Part shown: one piece after another, positions 1-8,435 of the stretch
Position numbering within the stretch: the stretch's first letter is position 1
How the letters are laid out: each line of letters opens with the position of its first letter
Source of the DNA: Brevundimonas pondensis
GTDB taxonomy: Bacteria; Pseudomonadota; Alphaproteobacteria; Caulobacterales; Caulobacteraceae
Assembly: GCF_017487345.1 (NCBI RefSeq)
Contig: NZ_CP062006.1
Coordinates: forward strand, 558,001 to 622,000
Direction of reading: 5' to 3'
DNA: 64,000 nucleotides
Made by a program: the position numbers and the translations under genes
Notes under the pieces: model-generated
Told to the model about the DNA's origin: nothing
The model's database searches: none
What the model saw: the letters and a program-made list of their open reading frames with translations, nothing else

Positions 1-62
1 CTGTCTGAGGCCCCATATGGGGGGAAGTCGATTTTGCCGCTGATTTCTGCGAGATTTTTCAG

Positions 63-713
63 ATGTTGTTCCAGAAGACCGCCGAACTGCCCACCGCCGA
101 GACCGCCCTGCCCGGTCGGGAGACCGCCCTGGCGACCGACGCGACCCATTTCGTTCTGGGCCACGCGCTGAAGGGGCCGCACCCGGAAGGGTTCGAGACG
201 GCCATCTTCGCCATGGGCTGTTTCTGGGGCGTGGAGCGGGTGTTCTGGCAATTGCCGGGCGTCTGGGTGACGTCGGCGGGCTATGCGGGCGGGTTTACGC
301 CCAACGCGACCTATGAGGAGGTTTGCACGGGTCGGACGGGTCACACCGAGGTGGTCCAGGTGGTGTTCGATCCGAAGGTCATCTCCTATGGCGATTTGCT
401 GAAGGCCTTCTGGGAGAACCACGACCCGACGCAGGGGATGCGCCAGGGCAATGACCAGGGCACGCAGTACCGCTCGGCCATCTATACGCTGAACGACGCG
501 CAGCAGGCGGAGGCGGAAGCGTCGCGGGACGCCTATCAGGCGGCGCTGTCGGCGGCGGGGCGCGGAACGATCACCACCGAGATCGAACCGGCTGGGCCCT
601 ATTACTTCGCCGAGGACTATCACCAGGGCTATCTGGCCAAGAACCCGGCCGGGTACTGCGGCATCGGCGGAACCGGCGTGGTCTGCCCGATCGGCGTGGG
701 CGTGGAAGCCTAG
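63..713 (+). CDS. msrA: Peptide-methionine (S)-S-oxide reductase MsrA
   Basis: Reduces the S-epimer of methionine sulfoxide in oxidised proteins, using thioredoxin as the usual electron donor; cytoplasmic. The protein has 216 residues, normal for MsrA. The catalytic motif GCFWGVE lies near residue 52 and holds the nucleophilic cysteine. Further family blocks follow: [19 protein letters not shown], and the YRSAIY segment. The C-terminal part carries [10 protein letters not shown] and then [12 protein letters not shown], whose cysteines are placed to resolve the sulfenic acid. The stop is one base before the next start, so the two genes are probably co-transcribed. The ribosome binding site before this ATG is weak. 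Confidence 0.94.
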   Translation: MLFQKTAELPTAETALPGRETALATDATHFVLGHALKGPHPEGFETAIFAMGCFWGVERVFWQLPGVWVTSAGYAGGFTPNATYEEVCTGRTGHTEVVQVVFDPKVISYGDLLKAFWENHDPTQGMRQGNDQGTQYRSAIYTLNDAQQAEAEASRDAYQAALSAAGRGTITTEIEPAGPYYFAEDYHQGYLAKNPAGYCGIGGTGVVCPIGVGVEA

Positions 714-714
714 G

Positions 715-1056
715 ATGGACCGGGAGGGGGTAGGCAAGGTTTGTCTGGCGCTGCCGGGGGCAAGGCTGGACCATCCGTTCGGCGACGACCATGACGCCTA
801 CAAGGTCGGGGGCAAGATGTTCGTCATGGTGGGCGCGACCGGCGGGGTGTCGTTCAAGGTCTCGGACATCGCCTATGAGGTGCTGACCGAGAGCGGCCAT
901 GCGCGGCCGGCGCCCTATATGGCGCGCGCCAAGTGGGTGAACCTGCCGCGCATCGACGACTGGGCGGACGAGGAGCTGGCGGACCACATCCGCTCCGCCC
1001 ACGCGATCATCGTCGGCAAGCTGACGAAGAAGGCGCGGGCGGAGCTGGGGCTTTAA
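715..1056 (+). CDS. MmcQ/YjbR-family protein
   Basis: A 113-residue protein of the MmcQ/YjbR family (CyaY-like fold, proposed to bind DNA; precise role unknown). Family features are an N-terminal CLALPGA segment, a central K-x-F-V-M-V strand, and a C-terminal helical part with WVNLPRIDDW followed by an Ile/His-rich helix. It starts one base after the msrA stop, so translation is probably coupled. Its stop abuts the stop of the convergent DUF885 gene with no intergenic space, so no separate terminator is visible here. Confidence 0.84.
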   Translation: MDREGVGKVCLALPGARLDHPFGDDHDAYKVGGKMFVMVGATGGVSFKVSDIAYEVLTESGHARPAPYMARAKWVNLPRIDDWADEELADHIRSAHAIIVGKLTKKARAELGL

Positions 1057-2886
1057 TCAGGTCGCGGGCCTGGCCTTCTGCTCGGCGATCCAGCGATCCA
1101 TGCGGGCGTCGAGCAGGTCCAGCGGCAGGGGGCCATCGACCAGCAGGGCGTCGTGGAAGGCGCGCACGTCGAAGCGGTCGCCCAGTTCCCGCTCGGCCTT
1201 CTGACGGATCTGGCGCAGGCGGATCTCACCGATCTTGTAGGCCGTGGCCTGACCGGGCCAGCCGATGTAGCGCTGCAGTTCGGTTTCGATGTTGTGCGGG
1301 GCCAGGGCGGAGTTGTCGCGGAAGCAGGCGCGGGCCTGTTCCGTGGTCCAGCCCAGCCAGTGCAGGCCGGTGTCGGCCACCAGGCGGCAGGCGCGCCACA
1401 TCTCATAGCTGAGGCGGCCGAAGCGTTCATAGGGCGTGCGGTAGATGCCCATTTCCTCGCCCAGGAACTCGGAATAGAGGCCCCAGCCTTCGGTGAAGGC
1501 GGTCACGTCGGCGCCGCGACGATAATAGGGCTGATCCGCCGCCTCTTGCTGCAGGGCGATCTGCAGATGGTGGCCGGGGACGGCCTCGTGGACCGTCAGG
1601 GCCGGCAACTCATACAGCGGCCGCTGATCCAGCTTGGACGTGTTGACGATGTATCCGCCGGCCACGCCGTTCTGCATCGAGCCGGAATTGTAGCGGCCGG
1701 TGGTGTAGCTGTCCTCGATCTCGCGCGGGACGGGGCGGACGCCATAGGGCAGGCGGGGCAGGGTGCCGAACAGGGCGGGCAGGCGATCGTCGGCGCGCTT
1801 GGCGATCTCGGAGGCCTTTTCCAGCAGCTGTTCGCGGCTGGTCGCATAGAACTGCGGATCGGTGCGCAGGAAGTGGAGGAAGCCGGCGAAGTCGCCGGTC
1901 CAGCCGGCGGCGCGCATTTCATCCTGCATCCGGGCGCGGATGCGGGCGACCTCCTCTAGGCCGATCTGATGCACCTGGTCTGGGGTCAGGTCGGTGGTGG
2001 TGTAGCTGCGCACGGCGTTGGCGTAGAGCGCACGGCCGCCGGGGCGGTGGGTCATGCCGGGCTCGGTCGGGGCCTTGGGCAGGTAGTCGTTCTTCAGCAT
2101 GTCGCGCCAGGCCACGCGGCGCTGGTTGATCGGGCCGTCGATCAGGGTCTGGGCGCGGGCGCGCAAGGCCGCCTGATCCGCCGCGGGGATGGTCGCGGGC
2201 AGGGTGTTGAACGGCTGCATCAGGATGTCGCCGCCCTCGCGCGGCTTCACATCGGTTTCGGCCAGGGCCAGGGCGCTGTCGACGACCGAACGCGCCTGGA
2301 CCAGACCGGTGTCGAGGCCGCGCCGGGCGTCGGCGATGGCGGCGTCATAGTATGAGGGAATGGCGCTCATCCGCGACAGCCAGGCCTCGGCGTCAGCGGT
2401 CGAGGTGATGCGGGTCGAGCTGGCCAGATAGGCCACGCCCTGACCGGGGCCGCCTTCGGAACTGAAGGCCAGGCGTCCGCCGTCCAGCGGAATGGCGTCC
2501 AGGTTGCGGCGGATCAGATAGGCGACGAAGGATCGGTTCAGCTGCTCGTCTTCGTTGAGCGCTGACGGGCTGATCGCCTCGACACGGTTCAGCAGGGCGG
2601 TCAGCGGGGCGACGCGCGCCAACTCGCCCGCGCGGGTGGGATCGGGCAGGCGCGACAAGGCTTCGCTGTCGCCCTCCATGCCGGCGCTGATCGGGTCGAT
2701 GCGGCGGAGGTAGGCCTCGTAATCGGCCAGGACGCTGGCGAGCGCCACGCTGGCGGCATTGGCCGGGGCGTGAGTTTCGGCCGGCGCAGAGGCGTTCGAC
2801 GCGGCATGAGCCAGGGCCGGGTGCGCAATGAAGGCGGCCAGCGCCGCCCCGAGCAGAAGTCGTTCCGTCAGAAATTGCTTGCCCAT
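1057..2886 (-). CDS. DUF885 family protein, predicted secreted metallopeptidase-like
   Basis: A 609-residue protein of the DUF885 family, which is related to zinc peptidases. The N-terminus is a signal peptide (positive end, LLLGAALAAF core, Ala-x-Ala near residue 26), so it is probably periplasmic or outer-membrane associated. The motif HEAVPGHHLQ, about two thirds along, fits the zinc-binding HExxx(G)H signature of the family, with TEGWGLYSEFLGEE as a likely downstream ligand region. The ATG at 2886 is chosen because GAGGGAG precedes it; an upstream TTG is less likely. The substrate is unknown. Confidence 0.84.
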   Translation of the reverse strand: MGKQFLTERLLLGAALAAFIAHPALAHAASNASAPAETHAPANAASVALASVLADYEAYLRRIDPISAGMEGDSEALSRLPDPTRAGELARVAPLTALLNRVEAISPSALNEDEQLNRSFVAYLIRRNLDAIPLDGGRLAFSSEGGPGQGVAYLASSTRITSTADAEAWLSRMSAIPSYYDAAIADARRGLDTGLVQARSVVDSALALAETDVKPREGGDILMQPFNTLPATIPAADQAALRARAQTLIDGPINQRRVAWRDMLKNDYLPKAPTEPGMTHRPGGRALYANAVRSYTTTDLTPDQVHQIGLEEVARIRARMQDEMRAAGWTGDFAGFLHFLRTDPQFYATSREQLLEKASEIAKRADDRLPALFGTLPRLPYGVRPVPREIEDSYTTGRYNSGSMQNGVAGGYIVNTSKLDQRPLYELPALTVHEAVPGHHLQIALQQEAADQPYYRRGADVTAFTEGWGLYSEFLGEEMGIYRTPYERFGRLSYEMWRACRLVADTGLHWLGWTTEQARACFRDNSALAPHNIETELQRYIGWPGQATAYKIGEIRLRQIRQKAERELGDRFDVRAFHDALLVDGPLPLDLLDARMDRWIAEQKARPAT

Positions 2887-2953
2887 GTCATTCTCCCTCA
2901 AGCGGGGAGAGCAGACAGGCGGCGAAGCCGACGGTCAAGCTGTGATGGAGGCC

Positions 2954-3454
2954 CTAGCCACAGAGCGCGAAGAAGCGGTCGATCTGTCCAGCGGAGCCGG
3001 GTTGGGCCACGAAGGGGGTGCGGTAGTCGGGACCGTAGGCCGCGAGCCAGCCCAGCTTGCGGAAGCGCAGGAAGACCGGATCGGCGGTGCGCGCATCCGC
3101 GGTCAGGTCTACCCCGTCGTGCAGGGCCGAGGGCTCGGCCCTGGCGGGATAGGTTTCCGTGTCGCCGCCGGATTCGAGGGCGATGACGCGGGGGTGACCA
3201 TTATTGACGGTCTGCAAAATCTGCAGGGCGCCCGAGCCGGGGCGACATGACAGGTCCAGCGGCACATCATCGGTCTCGGCCACGCCGTAGGACAGGCTGG
3301 CTTCCTCCGCATCCTCGTTCAGGTGCCAGTCGTAGCCGGCGGTCGGGACGGGTGAGCCGCCGCCGGCGCCGACAAGCTCGGATTTCATCGTGGGCGCGCA
3401 GGCCGTGAGCGCAAGCGCCACGAGGGCGGGGGCGATCCAGACGACGGGGCGCAT
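2954..3454 (-). CDS. Small lipoprotein, first of three tandem paralogues
   Basis: A 166-residue hypothetical protein with a lipoprotein signal: a hydrophobic stretch, then LTACAP, where the cysteine would be lipidated. The mature part contains SYGVAETDDV, LSCRPGSG and a C-terminal RFFALCG. These blocks match the next two genes at corresponding positions (LECAPGSS with RFAELCTG; LTCSPGDR with GFLSYCAS), so the three look like diverged tandem duplicates. The central and C-terminal cysteines are conserved in all three and could form a disulfide in the periplasm. No function is recognised. Confidence 0.6.
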   Translation of the reverse strand: MRPVVWIAPALVALALTACAPTMKSELVGAGGGSPVPTAGYDWHLNEDAEEASLSYGVAETDDVPLDLSCRPGSGALQILQTVNNGHPRVIALESGGDTETYPARAEPSALHDGVDLTADARTADPVFLRFRKLGWLAAYGPDYRTPFVAQPGSAGQIDRFFALCG

Positions 3455-3462
3455 GAGAATTC

Positions 3463-3906
3463 CTAGCCAGTGCAGAGTTCAGCGAACCGGCGCAGCTTGG
3501 ACAGATTCGTCCGATCAATCTCTACAGGAGAGGTCTGCGCGCCAATCGAAACCTGCAGCTTGCCGCTGGCGAGGAAGGCGGCGAAGACAGGATGATCGGT
3601 ACGAAGCACGGTCTGAAGCTGACCGCGTCTGGGACGGACTTCCACATTGGCCGCGGCGGCGCCCGACGTGACGACGGCGATGCCTTCGGCGGGCGCCGCG
3701 CCATACAGGATCAGCCGAACGATGCTGGAGCCGGGCGCACATTCCAGCGTGGAGCGCAGACGCGGCGTGTCAGGGATTTCGTTGGCCAGGACCAGGGGGC
3801 GACTGTCCGAATAGAGGGTCCAGGTCCAGGCTTCGGCCGTCTGGGGCGCGTTCTGGAGGGCCAGGGCCAAAGCCGTCGCTTGGGCAAGCCCGATCAAGGC
3901 GGTCAT
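3463..3906 (-). CDS. Secreted hypothetical protein, second of three tandem paralogues
   Basis: A 147-residue protein with a short N-terminal hydrophobic segment (ALIGLAQATALALAL) that could be a signal peptide. It has no lipobox, unlike its downstream neighbour. It shares with its neighbours the central LECAPGSS block and a C-terminal cysteine in RFAELCTG. It lies eight bases upstream of the next gene on the same strand, so the three are likely one transcript. No enzyme motif is visible and the function is unknown. Confidence 0.6.
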   Translation of the reverse strand: MTALIGLAQATALALALQNAPQTAEAWTWTLYSDSRPLVLANEIPDTPRLRSTLECAPGSSIVRLILYGAAPAEGIAVVTSGAAAANVEVRPRRGQLQTVLRTDHPVFAAFLASGKLQVSIGAQTSPVEIDRTNLSKLRRFAELCTG

Positions 3907-3942
3907 GGTTCAGCCCCCGCTGAAAGGATAGGCGGACTTTGA

Positions 3943-4413
3943 TCAGGCGTGGCTGGAAGCGCAATAGCTGAGGAAGCCCTGAACCATGCGGCGTTCGGCG
4001 CGACTGGCCCGAATCTGCTGATCGCCGCCCTCGGTCTGGACGGCGATGCGGCCACCGCGCGCCAGGCCTGTCAGGGCCGCGTCGGTCAGGGGCAGGCGGG
4101 CCTCGAAGGCTTCGCCGTCAGACAGGGGATCGATCGGCTGCGGGCCCATGGCGATCGGCGTCAGGGCGGGGCTGCGCGGCTGGACATCGCCATAGACCAC
4201 GGCGGCGCGGTCGCCCGGCGAACAGGTCAGCATCAGGGCCACCTGATCGGAATCCGGCAGGCCGTAGGCCAGTTTGGCCATCGCGCCTTCATGCAGCAGA
4301 TGCCAACCTGCGGCGCCCTGGCCCGGTGCGGCGGGGGCGGTGGTCAGAGCCTGTCCGGCCAGGGCGGCGAAACCCAGGGCGGCGACGACGGGGACAATGG
4401 ACTTCAGCATCAC
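3943..4413 (-). CDS. Secreted hypothetical protein, third of three tandem paralogues
   Basis: A 156-residue protein with a signal peptide (MLKSIVPVVAALGFAALAGQA). It shows the same order of blocks as the two genes downstream of it: KLAYGLPDSD, LTCSPGDR, then a C-terminal GFLSYCAS. It is the promoter-proximal gene of the group. The 119-base gap to flgH upstream presumably holds the promoter. The function is unknown. Confidence 0.6.
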   Translation of the reverse strand: MMLKSIVPVVAALGFAALAGQALTTAPAAPGQGAAGWHLLHEGAMAKLAYGLPDSDQVALMLTCSPGDRAAVVYGDVQPRSPALTPIAMGPQPIDPLSDGEAFEARLPLTDAALTGLARGGRIAVQTEGGDQQIRASRAERRMVQGFLSYCASSHA

Positions 4414-4532
4414 AAATCACTCGCGTTCGACAGAACAAACGCGGGTCGCTTGTTAACGGTTCACCGCTCCGCTTGAGCACGCGCGATTCCGTGACCGTGA
4501 GTCACCGGGACAACACGCCCATCGAACGTCGG

Positions 4533-5261
4533 TCAGAACGGGCTGAAGCGCTCCACCAGCGACTGCGCCGCGGGCGTGGCCTGCATCCGGCTGATGTCGC
4601 CGCGACCGCCGTAGCTGATGCGCGCCTCGGCGATCTGGGTGTGGGCGATGGTGTTGGCCGAGGAGATGTCCTCGGGGCGCACGATGCCGGCCACGGTCAG
4701 CTCGCGGACTTCGCGGTTGGTGCGCACTTCCTGCCGACCCTGGATGACCATGTTGCCGTTGGGCATGACGGCGGTGACCACGGCGGCGACGGTCAGGCTG
4801 ACCCGTTCCGAGCGGTTGACGCTGCCCGAGCCCGAGGCGTTGGCCTCGCCCTCGGTGCCGATCATGTTGGCGGGGTCGAAGCCGCCGGGGAAGGCGCGAC
4901 CCAGGCTGTTTTCCAGGCCGAAGAAGTTGGTCACGCCGCCTGAGGCGCTGTTGGTGCGGGCGCGCTGGGTTGAGTTCTGGGTCTGGGCGCGGTCGTTGAT
5001 GTCGATGTTGACGGTCAGGATGTCGCCGACGCGGCGGGCGCGCTGGTCGCCGAAGAAGCTGCGCGCGCCGGTACGCCACAGGCTGTTGGCGCTGGCGGCG
5101 TTGGGCGTGGGAGCAGGCAGGTAGGCCTGCTCGACCGGAACCAGGGCGGCCGGATAGCCGATCGGGGCCAGCTCAGGGCCCTTCACCGCCTCCATGGCGG
5201 TGGAGCAGGCGCCCAGGGACAGGGCGGAAACAGCGGCGGCGAGGATCAGGAACTTACGCAT
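4533..5261 (-). CDS. flgH: Flagellar L-ring protein FlgH
   Basis: Lipoprotein forming the outer-membrane L ring around the flagellar rod. The 242-residue length is normal. The signal sequence ends in the lipobox LGACS, placing the lipidated cysteine near residue 19. Family blocks follow: SLWRTGARSFFGDQRARRVGD, then ILTVNIDINDRA, then SLTVAAVVTAVMPNGNMVI and GIVRPEDI near the C-terminus. It is the last gene of flgF-flgG-flgA-flgH, 20 bases after flgA. This order matches the arrangement known in Caulobacter. Confidence 0.95.
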   Translation of the reverse strand: MRKFLILAAAVSALSLGACSTAMEAVKGPELAPIGYPAALVPVEQAYLPAPTPNAASANSLWRTGARSFFGDQRARRVGDILTVNIDINDRAQTQNSTQRARTNSASGGVTNFFGLENSLGRAFPGGFDPANMIGTEGEANASGSGSVNRSERVSLTVAAVVTAVMPNGNMVIQGRQEVRTNREVRELTVAGIVRPEDISSANTIAHTQIAEARISYGGRGDISRMQATPAAQSLVERFSPF

Positions 5262-5281
5262 GACAGGATCTTTCTGCGCGC

Positions 5282-6052
5282 TCAGCGGGCGGCGAACTGT
5301 TGCGGGTGGGTGCGGGCGGCCTGGGCGGGGGGGCCCGCCACGGCCCGGCCGGGCGCGACAGCCACGGCGTCGATGGTGCGGCCCGACTGCACATTGAGCA
5401 CCGGTACGGCCTCGCCCGCCGAGGCGTTGCGCGTAGCCTTGCCGGTGACGGTCAGTTCAACGCCGCCGACGATGTAGGCGACCTCGACCATGTCGTTGCG
5501 GGCGATGACCTGCGGCGAGGCCAGGTCGCGGCTGGTGACGACGGCGCCGGCGCGCAGGGCGCGCCTGGCCGACAGGCCGACGACCTGATCGGCGTCCTGG
5601 GGACCGCCGGCCGGGGCCTGGTGCGCCTGGACCGCGGACCAGACCACGTCTTCCGGCTGGACGATGTCGCCGGCGGCCAGGCTGCGGGCGTAGGTCAGGA
5701 CCTCGACCGTGGCGCCGGGGCGCCCCACGGTGGCGGCCGCGGGGCGGGCGGCGGCTTCGGCCGGGGCGGCGCCGCCTTCACGCACAACGATGCGGCGCAG
5801 GCCCTGGGGATTGGCCCAGTCCAGACCGGCGCGACGCGCGACGGCTTGCACCTGTGCGGCTTCGAAGACCACGGTGGCGCCGGCGCGTTGGCCGACCACG
5901 ACATGAGCGGCGGCGCCTGCGTCGTCGAACAACTCGCCCAGGGTGACGCGGCCGTCGTCGTCGGTCGGATCGGGCAGCAGGCTGACTGGACCGGCCAGGG
6001 CTGGGGCGGCGAGGGCGACGACGGCCAGAGCCAGTGTGAAGCTGCGGATCAT
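5282..6052 (-). CDS. flgA: Flagellar P-ring assembly chaperone FlgA
   Basis: Periplasmic chaperone for P-ring (FlgI) assembly. The protein has 256 residues with a clear signal peptide (FTLALAVVALAAPALAG). The C-terminal half holds a SAF-type domain: a LAAGDIVQPEDVVW block, a LSARRALRAGAVVTSRDL block, and a segment rich in beta strands ending in NVQSGRTIDAVAVAPGRA. These are the typical FlgA segments. It lies between flgG and flgH, ten bases after flgG, so the four genes are presumably one operon driven from in front of flgF. Confidence 0.92.
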   Translation of the reverse strand: MIRSFTLALAVVALAAPALAGPVSLLPDPTDDDGRVTLGELFDDAGAAAHVVVGQRAGATVVFEAAQVQAVARRAGLDWANPQGLRRIVVREGGAAPAEAAARPAAATVGRPGATVEVLTYARSLAAGDIVQPEDVVWSAVQAHQAPAGGPQDADQVVGLSARRALRAGAVVTSRDLASPQVIARNDMVEVAYIVGGVELTVTGKATRNASAGEAVPVLNVQSGRTIDAVAVAPGRAVAGPPAQAARTHPQQFAAR

Positions 6053-6061
6053 GGCCGTGAC

Positions 6062-6850
6062 CTAGCTCTTCACCTGGGCCGAGACGGACAGCATCTCGTC
6101 GGCGGTGGTGATGACCTTGGAGTTCATCTCATAGGCGCGCTGGGCCACGATCAGGGCGGTGATTTCGCTGACGGCGTCGACGTTCGAGGCTTCGGTGTAG
6201 CCCTGCATCAGGGTGCCGTAGCCAGGCTCGCCGGGGGCGGCGACGGTGGCCGGGCCCGATGCGGCGGTTTCCAGCAGCAGGTTGTCGCCGATGGCTTCCA
6301 GCCCCGCCTCGTTGAAGAAGGTCGCCAGTTCCAGCTGACCCACGACCTGCGGCTCGGTCTGACCCTGGGTCTTGACCTGGACCTGACCGGACTTCGAGAT
6401 CGAGACATCGACCATGTCCTGGGGAATGGCGATGGCCGGTTCGACCTGGTAGCCGTCGTCCGTGACCAGCTGACCCTCGCCGTTGACCGTGAAGTTGCCG
6501 GCGCGGGTGTAGGCCAGTTCGCCCGAGGGCAGGGTGATCTGGAAGTAGCCCTTGCCGTCGATGGCCACGTCATAGAGGTTGCCGGTGCGGCTGGGACTGC
6601 CCTGTTCGGTGATGCGATAGACGCTGCCGGCCTTGACGCCGGCGCCGATCTGGATGCCCGTCGGAACCACGGTGCCCTGTGTCGAGGACTGGGCCCCCAT
6701 GCGCTCGACGTTCTGATACAGCAGGTCCTGGAACTCGGCCCGCTGGCGCTTGAAGCCGACCGTATTCATGTTGGCGATGTTGTTGGAGATGACCTCCACG
6801 TTCAGCTGCTGGGCGGCCATGCCCGAGGCGGCGGTTCTGAGAGCGCGCAT
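6062..6850 (-). CDS. flgG: Flagellar distal rod protein FlgG
   Basis: Builds the distal rod of the flagellar basal body. The length of 262 residues is typical. The N-terminus carries the flagellar rod signature NNIANMNTVGFKRQRAEF, and the C-terminus has the conserved coiled segment ending in ALIVAQRAYEMNSKVI. The middle has the blocks GYFQITLPSG and YTRAGNFTVNGEGQLVT. It follows flgF by 15 bases. Confidence 0.97.
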   Translation of the reverse strand: MRALRTAASGMAAQQLNVEVISNNIANMNTVGFKRQRAEFQDLLYQNVERMGAQSSTQGTVVPTGIQIGAGVKAGSVYRITEQGSPSRTGNLYDVAIDGKGYFQITLPSGELAYTRAGNFTVNGEGQLVTDDGYQVEPAIAIPQDMVDVSISKSGQVQVKTQGQTEPQVVGQLELATFFNEAGLEAIGDNLLLETAASGPATVAAPGEPGYGTLMQGYTEASNVDAVSEITALIVAQRAYEMNSKVITTADEMLSVSAQVKS

Positions 6851-6865
6851 CGTTCAGCGGTCCTT

Positions 6866-7603
6866 CTAGCTGACCCGGCCCAGCCGCTCGACCGAGCGAC
6901 GGGACAGATCGTTGGCGTTTTCGATCATCTTGGTGACGCGCTCGTAGGCGCGGCTGATCTCGATGAGGTTGGTGATTTCCAGCAGGGTGTTGACGTTCGA
7001 ACCTTCCAGCATCCCCTGGCGGATCTGGGCGTCGGTCGCGTCGGTCGGCTGGGTGTTGGAGCTGTTGCGATACAGGCCGTCGCCGCTTTTTTGCAGGACG
7101 GACAGGGCGTCGAAGCGGACGGCGGTCAGGCGCCCTACCGGCAGGCCTTGCTGACTGATGGTCCCGTCAGGGGCCACGCTGGCGGGGCCGCGCTCGGGGT
7201 CCAGGGTGATCGGGCCGCCGTCGCCCAGGACCGGCAGGCCCTGCTTGGTGGTGAGGACGCCCTCGGCATTGGTGGTGAAGCCGCCGTCACGGGTGTAGGC
7301 CTCGCCAGCGCCGCTCTGGACGCGGAAGAAGGCGCCTTCGCCTTCGATGGCGAAGTCCAGGCCGCGCCCCGTCTGCTTCATCGTGCCCTGGCCGAAGTCG
7401 CGGCCCACGCCCTTGTCCAGCACGAAACTGGCCGAGGGACGGATGTTGTCGTTGCGGGCGCGTTGACCGATCTCGGCGCCGACCATCAGCTGTTCGACCT
7501 TGAACCCGGTGGTGTCGGCGTTGGCGACGTTGTTCGCCACGATGTCGAGCTCGCGGCGAAGCGTCATCTGACGGGACAATCCGATGTAGGCGGCGTTTTC
7601 CAC
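6866..7603 (-). CDS. flgF: Flagellar proximal rod protein FlgF
   Basis: Proximal rod subunit of the flagellar basal body, 245 residues. The N-terminal rod signature is NNVANADTTGFKVEQLMV and the C-terminal one is TNLIEISRAYERVTKMIE. The central GAFFRVQSGAGEAYTRDGGF block is shared with FlgG. It is first in the operon, behind a clear sigma-54 promoter, which agrees with flgF being a mid-to-late class flagellar operon in Caulobacter. Confidence 0.95.
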   Translation of the reverse strand: MENAAYIGLSRQMTLRRELDIVANNVANADTTGFKVEQLMVGAEIGQRARNDNIRPSASFVLDKGVGRDFGQGTMKQTGRGLDFAIEGEGAFFRVQSGAGEAYTRDGGFTTNAEGVLTTKQGLPVLGDGGPITLDPERGPASVAPDGTISQQGLPVGRLTAVRFDALSVLQKSGDGLYRNSSNTQPTDATDAQIRQGMLEGSNVNTLLEITNLIEISRAYERVTKMIENANDLSRRSVERLGRVS

Positions 7604-7630
7604 GAGTGCGGCTCCTTCGCCGATCTCGTC

Positions 7631-7646
7631 GCAACGTCCGTGCCAA
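7631..7646 (-). promoter_or_regulatory. Sigma-54 promoter of the flgF operon
   Basis: Read on the minus strand the element is TTGGCACGGACGTTGC. It matches the sigma-54 consensus with GG and GC dinucleotides exactly ten bases apart. It lies 27 bases upstream of the flgF start codon, so transcription would begin near 7620. Sigma-54 with the activator FlbD is known to drive hook and basal body operons in Caulobacter. I did not identify the FlbD enhancer sites. Confidence 0.8.
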
Positions 7647-7719
7647 CAGGGTTAATCCAGTCGTGGCGGGGGTTTGAGCCGGTTTGGCCTTGTGGGCGCC
7701 CGGCAGGATTTGCCGATCG

Positions 7720-7736
7720 TAAACGCCTCGTTAACC
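7720..7736 (+). promoter_or_regulatory. CtrA-like box upstream of fliL
   Basis: The sequence TAAA, seven bases, then TTAACC resembles the CtrA binding site TTAA-N7-TTAA, with one mismatch in the first half. It lies about 40 bases before the fliL start. CtrA control of fliLM is known in Caulobacter, so the position makes sense, but a single near-match is moderate evidence. Confidence 0.5.
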
Positions 7737-7776
7737 AAAAACGCCTCATCAAGAAGTCTGTGATGATCGGGGCGAC

Positions 7777-8433
7777 GTGCGGATGCTGAAGCTGAAGCTG
7801 GGCAAGAAGAAGGATGCGGCGCCGGAAGGCGACGACGCCAACCTGCCCGCCGCAACCGAAGGCGAGGGCGGCGAGGGCGAAGGCGCGCCCGCCAAGAAGA
7901 AGCTGCCCCTGTTGTTCATCATCATCCCGGCGGCCCTGGTGGTGCTGGGCGGCGGCGGGGCGGCGGCCTTCTTCCTGATGAAACCCAAGCCGGCTGAAGC
8001 CGAAGCGGGCGCTGATCACGGCAAGGCGGAAAAGAAGGACGAGAAGGCCAAGAAGGGCGGTGATCACGGCGGCGGCGAAGGCGGCGAAGCCGATCCCGCT
8101 CTGGGCAAGATCTCGGCCGGTCCCGACGGCGTGACCTTCTACACCCTGCCCGACATGATCGTGAACATTCAGACGCCGGACGGTCGCCCGACCTATCTGA
8201 AGCTGAAGCTGACGCTTGAAATGAAGGACGCCGCCCTGGCTGCGCATCTGCAGGAGGAGACGCCGCGGATGCAGGATATGTTCCAGGGCTTCCTGCGCGA
8301 ACTGCGGCCGGAAGACATGGCCGGATCGGCCGGCGTCTATCAGTTGAAGGTCGAGATCCTGCGCCGGGTCAATTTGATCGCCGCCCCGGGCAAGGTCGAT
8401 GCCGTCCTGATCGAAGAAATGCTGGTGCAGTAG
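7777..8433 (+). CDS. fliL: Flagellar basal body-associated protein FliL
   Basis: Inner-membrane protein that surrounds the stators and supports torque. It is read from a GTG at 7777; an ATG two codons later is equally possible. The protein has a charged cytoplasmic N-terminus of about 45 residues, one membrane segment (LPLLFIIIPAALVVLGGGG), a Lys/Glu/Gly-rich linker, and a C-terminal FliL domain starting near FYTLPDMIVNI. That domain contains LKLKLTLEMKD and the end ILRRVNLIAAPGKVDAVLIE. The next gene, fliM, starts two bases after the stop. Confidence 0.92.
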   Translation: MRMLKLKLGKKKDAAPEGDDANLPAATEGEGGEGEGAPAKKKLPLLFIIIPAALVVLGGGGAAAFFLMKPKPAEAEAGADHGKAEKKDEKAKKGGDHGGGEGGEADPALGKISAGPDGVTFYTLPDMIVNIQTPDGRPTYLKLKLTLEMKDAALAAHLQEETPRMQDMFQGFLRELRPEDMAGSAGVYQLKVEILRRVNLIAAPGKVDAVLIEEMLVQ

Positions 8434-8435
8434 GC

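Noticed and set aside
5300..7789. 829-codon plus-strand open frame
   Set aside because: It runs antisense through flgA, flgG and flgF, which have clear family motifs. It is a GC-rich codon shadow with Gly/Asp/His-rich low-complexity translation.
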